Assembly (NCBI GenBank): GCA_036346355.1
Contig: CM070581.1
Coordinates: 7,564,001 to 7,628,000 of the forward strand
Source of the DNA: Rhipidocladum racemiflorum
Lineage: Eukaryota > Streptophyta > Magnoliopsida > Poales > Poaceae
DNA length: 64,000 nt
Direction: 5' to 3'
Shown here: in pieces, positions 56,884-64,000 of the stretch
Numbering within the stretch: position 1 is the stretch's first letter
How the letters are laid out: each line of letters opens with the position of its first letter
The notes under the pieces: model-generated
Database searches by the model: none
What the model saw: only the letters and a program-made list of their open reading frames with translations
What the model was told of the DNA's origin: nothing
Position numbers and translations under genes: made by a program

Positions 56884-57729
56884 AACAATTAATCCACACC
56901 GATAAGCGAGCGTCACTTCATCGTCCCCTTCGCCATCAGCTAGTTGTACAGAATTTAATTACTAATCCCCTTTCCGTGAGGTCTCTTCCCGGCACACAAT
57001 AAGCTGATGTGAAAGCCGTAAGTTGGCTTGTTTTAGCCCTCTCCCTTTCCCCTGCCAATTGCGATCAGGCATGCAGGTGCCGTTCGAAAGATGGTGAACA
57101 GGGAAGCCTTACCTTCCATGGTTATAAATGCATTACGCGATATTGACGCGCGAGATTCGGCCTATCTTATTCATGTCACGACATCTAATCATCGCCCAGT
57201 GATAAATCACGCGAGAGGAAGCGGTGACTAGCCGTGGTACGTTGACCAGTCATGAATGATGGGCGGCTGGGCTTGGACGTACGCCGCGCAAGACGAGAGA
57301 TGCAATTCATAGCGTATCTGAATTCGGAGGAAGCAAAGATGGAATTCGGGGATTCCGTGTTGTGGCCAGTTGGAAGGATCAAAAGGAAGCGGGGCAGATT
57401 GGCATGGTCTTTACTTGGCTAGATCTATTGAATACGACCTGTGGGTGAATTTAAATCGAAATGTTGGACGGCAGAAGTAGCAGTGCTGTTTTAATCGAGC
57501 CATCTAATAGTTTCGTCGTGTGCGTTTTCACCGGAGCGTAATGCAAATAGTGCGAAGTAATGAAGTATACCGACGAAAGCATTATGTTGCTCCTCAAGGA
57601 TGCTTTTGAAGCACATAAATTTTACGGTTACCTGCGCTATAGAACTGCAATAGAATTACACCTAGAATTACCGTGTTCCAGAAAAAAAAAAAGCTTAAGC
57701 AAATCAGGTTTAAGCATTGACTAATGGAA
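56884..57729. other. Upstream region of the MAKR-like gene
   Basis: Unique-looking DNA with no other gene. Short frames at 57185-57382 lack features. Confidence 0.5.
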
Positions 57730-57730
57730 C

Positions 57731-57738
57731 TATATATC
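57731..57738 (+). promoter_or_regulatory. Probable TATA box of the MAKR-like gene
   Basis: TATATATC about 190 bp before the chosen start codon. It would give a leader of about 160 nt that contains one earlier in-frame ATG at 57810. Confidence 0.5.
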
Positions 57739-57923
57739 GACTACTGACTACTGAGCACCGAGACATAACCACCTCATAGGCTCATAGCCCACCTCAGCAC
57801 CTGTTCCCCATGCCCTTCCTTTCTTCCAGGTTAAAAGCGAACAAGCCAAAAAGAAAACCACAACACAACGAGACCTGGCCATTTCTTTCCCCCTTCTCCT
57901 TGCGCCAGGGAAAAAATCGAGCC

Positions 57924-58727
57924 ATGGCAGACACCGGGCCCGAGCCCCGCACCGGCGACCCCACCTCTGACGCGGCCGACGACTTCGAGTTCCACATCCT
58001 GTCGTCCGGCGGCCTCGTCCCGGCCAGGGCGGGCGCGGCGGCCGACATGTGCGTGGCCGACGAGCTCTTCTCCCACGGCAAGCTGCTCCCGCTCCGCCCT
58101 TCCTTGGCCACCGCCGCCGACGCCGCCAGCCTTGTCCTGCTGCCGCGGTCGGAGTCGGTCGCGTCCACCGCGGCCTTCGGCTCCCGGTCCGACAGCCACA
58201 GCGCGAGCTCCAGCGGGAGCAGCAGCGGTTGCGTAAGCCGCAGCCATTCGTCGAAGAGCGCCTCATCCGACCACGGTACTGCGCCGCCGCGGCGGTCGCT
58301 GTCGAGCAGCCTGTTCTACGCGCACCCGAGCCCGTCGCCGCAGCTGCGCTCCCGGCCGCGCCGGAGCACCGGGTCGGCGCTGCCGCCCGCGGCGTGGGGC
58401 ATCATACGCCTCGGCGTCGTCGGCGCTCCGGAAGTCTACCCTCCGCGCCCCACCGAGGTCAAGAACGCCGCCGCAGCGAGAGGCGGGAGCGGCAGGAGTG
58501 CAAGATTCCAGCAGTCGGGCAGCGCCATGGACAGGAAGTTTGCCGTGGGGCTGTTCGGTGACGGCCTCAGATGCAAGTCCTCGCCCGACGTCGTCGAGCC
58601 CGTCAGCTTGCCGGAGGCAGCGAAGAGGAGCAGGGCTAAGGGAGGCGTGAAAAGAGGCCAGAGCGTTCGCCGTAGTAGGATCCTAGACTGGCTCGAAGAG
58701 CTTTCCATCACCAAGGAGAAGAAGTAA
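57924..58727 (+). CDS. Membrane-associated kinase regulator (MAKR)/DUF1645-like protein
   Basis: An intronless frame of 267 residues. I chose ATG 57924 (context gagccATGG) over the in-frame ATG at 57810 (context ccccATGc), which would add 38 basic residues. Visible marks are DDFEFHILSSG (residues about 19-29), then ADELFSHGKLLPLR (about 45-58), the 'FEF...ADELF.G.LLPL' signature. A long Ser-rich middle follows, then a basic C-terminus with RRSRILDWLEELS. These match MAKR/DUF1645 proteins, such as relatives of BKI1 and the MAKR proteins, which bind receptor kinases at the plasma membrane in brassinosteroid and related signalling. Assignment to MAKR rather than another DUF1645 branch is inferred. 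The coding sequence is very GC-rich, and large antisense frames at 57748-58266 are its shadows. Confidence 0.75.
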   Translation: MADTGPEPRTGDPTSDAADDFEFHILSSGGLVPARAGAAADMCVADELFSHGKLLPLRPSLATAADAASLVLLPRSESVASTAAFGSRSDSHSASSSGSSSGCVSRSHSSKSASSDHGTAPPRRSLSSSLFYAHPSPSPQLRSRPRRSTGSALPPAAWGIIRLGVVGAPEVYPPRPTEVKNAAAARGGSGRSARFQQSGSAMDRKFAVGLFGDGLRCKSSPDVVEPVSLPEAAKRSRAKGGVKRGQSVRRSRILDWLEELSITKEKK

Positions 58728-58975
58728 TCTTGTGCGAAGATCGTGTCTTTCTTTGAGTTGTGTATGATCAAGGAAACACCTAACTTTGATCACTAGATTT
58801 TCTTGTTTGATTGACGGGAAATGCTTAATGCAGAAAAAAAAAACCTTAGCTTGTAAAGATTATGAAGTTCATCGTAACTTTATCTTCTCTGTTCCTTAAG
58901 TTTGTAATTCTCGCAAATTCTACTTGCAGGATAGTAGTATTTCATTACACAGTACAACTTTTTCGTTTTTAGGTG
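58728..58975 (+). other. 3' untranslated and downstream region of the MAKR-like gene
   Basis: A/T-rich with a poly(A) run at 58833-58842. No defined terminator can be read. Confidence 0.4.
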
Positions 58976-60400
58976 ACACCATCACGGTCATGGTTCGAAA
59001 ACAATTCGAAAATCATGTTTTTAGCGTATCAAGCCGGTTCGAATCAAATTAATTTGTAAGCCGGTCCAGTTTAAATTCAAATTTTTTAAAATAGAAAAAA
59101 TTTATCAAAAAGTGTTAAATTTTTTTTTGTGTGAGGTCCTGAGGCAACGCTAATAATTTTGTAAAATTTTCAGATAATTATCAGATCTTTGTATTTTTTA
59201 AAAATTCTGACAGTGGTATTGTTTTTTTATATGCTCTTTGTTTTTTATTTTCTAGGGGCATAAATGAAGTCTAATATATATTAAATATTTTTGTGAGGTG
59301 CTGAGGCAATGCTAATGATGCTATAAAATTTTCAGACGATTATCGCATGTGCGCATTTTAAAAAAATTCTAACAGTGCTATTGTGTTTTTATATGCTCTT
59401 TTATTTTTGATTTTCGAGGGGCACTAAATAGACTAATATTTCTACAAATTTTACTACATAATCCTTGGACGCTTTATATGGTATCATCAAAATTTCAAAG
59501 TATGCGGTTTTGGTTTTGTAAAACTTGATCAGGGTTCCAAAATTTGACTAAAATTGCTCAAAAAGTAGCTTATCAAGTCGAATCGATAATTGAAACCGAT
59601 CGGTAAATTGGTCCAATTAAAATTCAAAAAAATTGGAAAAGTTAGAAAAAAAAATCTATCAAAAAGTGTTAAATTTTTTTGTGTGAGATCCTGAGGAAAT
59701 GGTAATGATGCTGTAAAATTTTCAAATGATCATCAGACATATGTAATTTTTTTTAATTATGATAATGCTACTATCTTTGTATATGCTCTTTTTTTTATTT
59801 TCTAGGGGCACTAAATGAAGTCTAATATTTATAAAAAAATTTGCGAGGTCCCAAGGCAATGCTAATGATTTTGCAAAATTTTCAGATGATGATTACGCCA
59901 TGTATTTTTTTTTTAATTCTCACAATGCTATTGTCGTTGTATATGCTCTTCTATTTTTGATTTTCTAAGGGAACTAAATTAAGTATAATATTTTTAAAAA
60001 TTTTACTACATGATCCTTAGGTACTCTTTATGATACCATTAAAATTTTAGAGCATGATCAAGCTTATAAATTTTTATAAAGATTTGACAGTGTCTCTATT
60101 CTTTTTTATTAATTTATTTTTTATTTTTTGAGAAGCACTAAATGAATTTAAAAAATTATTAAAATTTATCTGAGGTGTTTTACATATTAATTGGGATTTA
60201 TTCAGATTTTCTGCATTTTTTTTCAATTTTTCTTGATGTACCAAAAATTAAGTAAAATTGATAAAAAATAGGTGAAGAAAGTGAAATCGCTTAGTTTGCC
60301 GATTTTGGAAGAAAACCAGTTGAAAATCGATAAAATCGGTCAAAATTTGAATTTCCATGAATTTTTAAACCGCCAAGTTCAAAGAGTTTGTTTTCATTTT
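58976..60400. repeat. AT-rich array of diverged direct repeats
   Basis: The phrase 'gaggtcctgaggcaacgctaat...aaaattttcaga.gat.atc' recurs near 59131, 59292, 59687 and 59845. The phrase 'atatgctctt..tttt.attttctaggggca.taaat' recurs near 59230, 59391, 59778 and 59947. A larger unit starting with cgaatc.a.tt..aa.ccg and ending tactacatgatccttgg appears twice (about 59030-59480 and 59575-60020). No coding capacity; family unknown to me. Confidence 0.8.
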
Positions 60401-60466
60401 GTCAACAGTACTTGCTGCTAGAATCTTACAACACACAACAATAAAAAAAACTACGTAGAATACACC

Positions 60467-60510
60467 TTTCATGCATGTACTTACTCCCTTTCATGCATGT
60501 ACTTACTCCC
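60467..60510. repeat. Tandem duplication of a 22-nt unit
   Basis: Two perfect copies of tttcatgcatgtacttactccc, at 60467-60488 and 60489-60510. Confidence 0.95.
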
Positions 60511-61964
60511 AAACTCAGCTGTCTGACTGTCAGCCAATGTCAGTAAAACGACTTATCCGTACATACACAAAATGCTCGATTCAGTATTAACGAGTTCCTT
60601 CTAATTACGTCCGACAACCGTGGTTTATCGTATCCGAGTAAACCCCTCTGCGGCGCCACGATGTACACGGGCAACATGGGGTTTGGGGGAGGGAGTGTAC
60701 ATGTATCATTCAGATGTTTCCTTTAGGGAGTGTAGAGGTATCATTCGGATGTTTTTGTCTTAGCTAATATTTAAATTTTAGACCGTTGGATACATTATCC
60801 GGATATCACCGGGCCGTTAAATCAAATCATAGAATCGGATGTAATCGATACTCTCGAATCTCAATAATGATCCAATGATCCTAAATTTAAGTGATTTCAG
60901 AAGAAAAAAATATTCGGATAATATTTATCATATCCCTTCGGGGTAAGCTAGGTGCGATGCTGGTGGCGAGGATGCCAGATTGCCAGGACCGTGTCCAACG
61001 CGACAGGGTGTGTGAGCTAGCTGGCGCCCGTCGAGCACGAAACGAGCGGTCTGCAGTCGCGAGAGCTGAGCTCCAATCCAGTTGCCGTGGTGGAGCTCGC
61101 ACCACCACCGCCGCCGCCGCCGCCTTGGCACTCGCTGTCTGAACCTTCTTGCCGCTTGTCGATTCGCTGCGAGATACCTCGAAACGGGCCCGCCTGGTCG
61201 ATCGTCGTCGGGCGCTTGTCCTCTCATATCCCGAGTGGGATACCGAGACAGCGACGTGGTCCGTGGAGAGGAGTCGTAGCTCGTACGTGGTGGTGTTGCT
61301 ACCAAGCATCAGCAGCAGCAGCGCGTGATCGATTCCCATCGGTCGCCGGAAATTGCGTGCGCGCTGCGGCGACCGCGACCGGCCGGTGCAGTGCTGGTCT
61401 CTAATCCGCTCCCGACGGCGACGTCCATCCCTGTCTAGCCGGGAACTGGAACGAGGAGAATATCGCGCGCGGTGCGTGGTCGGAGCTGCGTCTGCGACGC
61501 TGGCACTCGAAAGTCGAAACGCATGTTTGCCCGGTCATTCTTTCGAGTTGCTTCTTCGGACGGGCGAAATCTTTGTGGTCTGTTTCTTTCTCTGAGGGAT
61601 TAGGTGAGGAGCCCCGACTGATTCTTGGAGCGATTCGGAAGCTGCTTTTTTTTTCTTCTAATTAACTCATCTAACCTCACCTAATCAGTTCTTTTTACCG
61701 CGCAATGGACGAAAGAGACGGTCGCTGCTTTTCAGTGGCTGAAACTGACAAAAAGACGATGCCGCACATTGCTTTGCTAGATTCATACTTTAGCACAAAG
61801 AAAGACGCTCATGCTTTAGCATAAAGAAAGACGCTCAAATGCGCACATCGTCTCACCTCACCTAGTGCCTTTGGTTTGCCGAGTAAACAAAAGGGCGCAG
61901 GGTAATCGAGTGAAACGCACGGAGATCACGAGAGCGCGAGCGAGGCCACAATATATATACGGGT
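60511..61964. other. Intergenic DNA, GC-rich at 60950-61520, no gene called
   Basis: Overlapping frames of 80-150 codons lie on both strands at 60887-61595. They are Arg/Ala/Ser-rich and driven by composition, including a (CCG)n run at 61101-61125. A short duplication (tttagca.aaagaaagacgctca) occurs at 61792-61838. No protein family is recognised. Confidence 0.4.
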
Positions 61965-62340
61965 GAAAGGGTTTTAAATTTCGTTTTTTGTATATATCTC
62001 GGAGATGATCGTAATCCGAAATTTCAAATAAAATTCGAAAGAAATCCAAAAACCAAATTTCCAATCCGGTCATTTTACAACTAGGATTTCCGAGATTTTG
62101 GTCAAATTAAACCGACCAACAAATAGTCAAAAATACGTCAAGACCCGAAATCTAATCAAATCCGACCCATAAAAATAAAAAACCGGTAAAAATTTTCGAG
62201 ATTTCGACCGAAATCACCGAGATCTCGCTGAGATTTTAAAAGATACCATAGTATTTTTTTAAAAAAAATTATCCGATCAAGATTTAGGATATCAAAGAGC
62301 CCAAGATCAGAAGTAAAAATTTTGAAATCCCACCGGAATT
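61965..62340. repeat. Second copy of the dispersed repeat at 10366-10935
   Basis: Same order of phrases as the copy near 10.4 kb (ccgaaatttcaaataaaattcg, aaatccaaaaaccaaattt, gaaatcaccgagatctc). It lacks the insert at 10735-10865. Confidence 0.55.
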
Positions 62341-63299
62341 TGGATCCACGATACTAGCTCGTAAAAGGCAGAACTTTGCAGGACAAAGTTACAAAAACTG
62401 GCGGGCAGTCCCTGCGAGCCTATGATGTGCACTGCACACCGGAGCATAAACTAAGAGCTTAATCATGGCGCCTACACGAGAAAGGCTGCACCGTGTCGTT
62501 CGCAGCTGCTGGTTCCAATTTCCGAGGCAGCTAAAAGTGTTTACATACACCTAATCCATTGTTCTCTATGCTACGCAAGTTCCCGGGCCCAAATGCCCAT
62601 TCATTGAGATCGTACCCTCACGAAATGTTTGGATCTCGTCATCCCCAGAACCAACCGGGTCCTCTCAAAGTACTATCAGCAGTTCAGTACCCTGGCTCTC
62701 GGAATAAGTGCAACCATGCGAGCCTCGGACTCTTTTTTTTTTAATTTATTTCTTTCGTTCTACTTCTTGGCAGTCCAAAGATTCTCTCAAGTTGCAACTT
62801 GCAAGTTACAACGAGCACTGCTACTAGTTACTGACCAGCTCGTACTGTGTGAGACGTGAAACGCCGGAACAAAGCTGCTATCGACCTTCCGAAACAGCAT
62901 TTCCTGCGGCCACAGGATTTACTGCAGCGCGCCGACAGGAGGCAAATGGAGGTTCTGCGGGTTCACCAATCCGCTGTAGATGCGCAGTGGGTCGTGTCCG
63001 TCTTTTGGCTAGCAGCGTCGAGAGCCAATTCAGCCGGCTCTGCGACATGCGAGAGTGGCAGATAAGGACTACTCCTGGTTTGTTTGGAGTACATCAGGAC
63101 CGACCTTAAAAACACGGGTACTAAAAAACAATCACATTGTACTCGAGCCAGAGGGAAAATAACCCGAGTTTACTATTTTACTATGTATATAACAATATAT
63201 GAAAATTTCAAATCACGTCATGCTAAATAATAATATTTTCAGCTATTTTTATCATCGACATAACCAACTATCTGGCGCTTTTCGTTTTATAAATTTTTC
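62341..63299. other. Intergenic DNA
   Basis: No gene or complete repeat recognised. Short frames at 62849-63109 lack domains. Confidence 0.35.
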
Positions 63300-64000
63300 C
63301 ATAGTCTCTGCCTCTCTCACTCTCTGGACTCTGGCGATGGCACTATGGCAGTCGGCAGCCTGTGGACCGCGGTGCCGGTGAGGCCAAGAGCCCAAGACCT
63401 AGGAGGCCGATGGCTAGGCAGTCGACCGTTCAGGCTCAGCGACTGGCGACGGCGGCCCGCGGAGGCGCGGAGCGACCATGAGGGCGGAGCCGCGCCTAGT
63501 CACCTAGGACTGTCGGCTGTCGCGGTGATGGCGGCCCGCGGAGCGACGGCCCGGTGGCGGAGGGCGATGAGGCGCTTCAGCCTTCAGCTTCACCGGCAAC
63601 GGCCGACGGGGCCTACGAAGCGGCCAGGAGGGCAGAGCCGGAGCTGCACCAAGGATTGCCGTGGCGACAGCGGTCCGCGGAGTGTCTGGCCAGTGGTGAA
63701 GGGCGATGGGGTGCTTCAGCCTTTAGCTTCACCGGCGACGGCTGATGGGGCCCGCGGAGCGGCCAGGAAGGTGGAGCCGGAGCCGCGCCGAGGATTGCTG
63801 CAGCGACGGCGGCCAAGAGGGCGGAGTCTCGCCTAACTGCCGTAGACTGTCGCAGCAACAACGGCCCGGGGAGTGGCAACGGTGGCCCACGGAGCAGCTG
63901 CGGAGGGCGATCCAACGATGGGCAATCCACCGGCGGCGATGGACGATGGAGGCTTCATTACCGCGGCCTTTCGTCTCCCTCGGTCCCTCTGCAGTCCTGC
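63300..64000. repeat. GC-rich region with tandem direct repeats, runs off the window
   Basis: A unit of about 139 bp beginning gcttcagcctt.agcttcaccggc is present at about 63574 and again at 63713, with clear but imperfect identity. A related piece (gagggcggag.c.cgcctaa...gactgtcg) occurs at 63480 and 63818. Frames of 60-160 codons run on both strands, but there is no recognised domain. It may be the end of a transposon or a repeat-derived 5' exon beyond the window. Confidence 0.55.

Noticed and set aside
57810..57923. Upstream in-frame ATG giving a 38-residue N-terminal extension to the MAKR-like protein
   Set aside because: Poor start context and a basic extension without family resemblance. 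ATG 57924 has a strong context and begins an acidic N-terminus. It remains possible as an alternative start.
57748..58266. Minus-strand frames opposite the MAKR-like gene
   Set aside because: Arg-rich, no domain, and fully explained by the GC-rich coding strand.

Overview
This 64 kb window looks like a gene-poor, transposon-rich piece of a grass (Poaceae) nuclear genome. The signs are GC-rich 5' ends of genes, Tourist and Stowaway MITEs with TTA and TA target duplications, nested Ty3/gypsy, Ty1/copia, hAT, CACTA and Helitron-like elements, and no bacterial gene organisation. I cannot name the species.

Four host genes appear intact. They are a lysine-rich arabinogalactan protein with a distant GPI-signal exon (+, 4173-6816), an intronless P-class pentatricopeptide repeat protein (-, 18474-20846), a ZAT-type C2H2 zinc-finger repressor (-, 47820-48329) and a MAKR/DUF1645-like protein (+, 57924-58727). 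A fifth host-derived locus, 22051-22398, is a broken two-exon fragment of an ARL2/TITAN5-type small GTPase.

The rest is mostly mobile DNA. From left to right: a foldback element, a perfect 34-nt inverted repeat upstream of the arabinogalactan gene, several MITEs and a small Helitron-like element (1-10 kb); a decayed hAT transposase with an adjoining LTR scrap and copia remnants (11-17 kb); a complete 11.45 kb Ty3/gypsy Tat-lineage element with 5-bp target duplications (23041-34492); a Stowaway MITE; a complete 10.8 kb CACTA element with 3-bp target duplications (36479-47266); a 601-bp non-autonomous CACTA (48578-49178); a large foldback (49.8-50.6 kb); a 2.4 kb solo LTR with perfect target duplication (52818-55247); more MITEs; and an AT-rich array of diverged repeats (59-60.4 kb).

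The most unusual signal is in the gypsy element. The hexamer GCCGAT or its complement ATCGGC occurs roughly 85 times by hand count. It is spread over LTRs, untranslated parts, coding parts and an antisense gene, where only four or five would be expected. The same element carries, on the opposite strand between integrase and the 3' LTR, a broken gene for a plant mobile domain (PMD) protein with a coiled-coil tail. A motif-plus-trans-factor system like the VANDAL anti-silencing systems is one testable reading. The CACTA element has three arrays of palindromic CAAGCGGTT-type repeats, one unexpectedly between its two genes, and its second gene ends in a Ulp1-type SUMO-protease domain.

Many transposon frames are broken by loss of one base in a short run, while the unique genes are intact. 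This could reflect decay or incomplete polishing of repeats in the assembly, and it affects every pseudogene call below.
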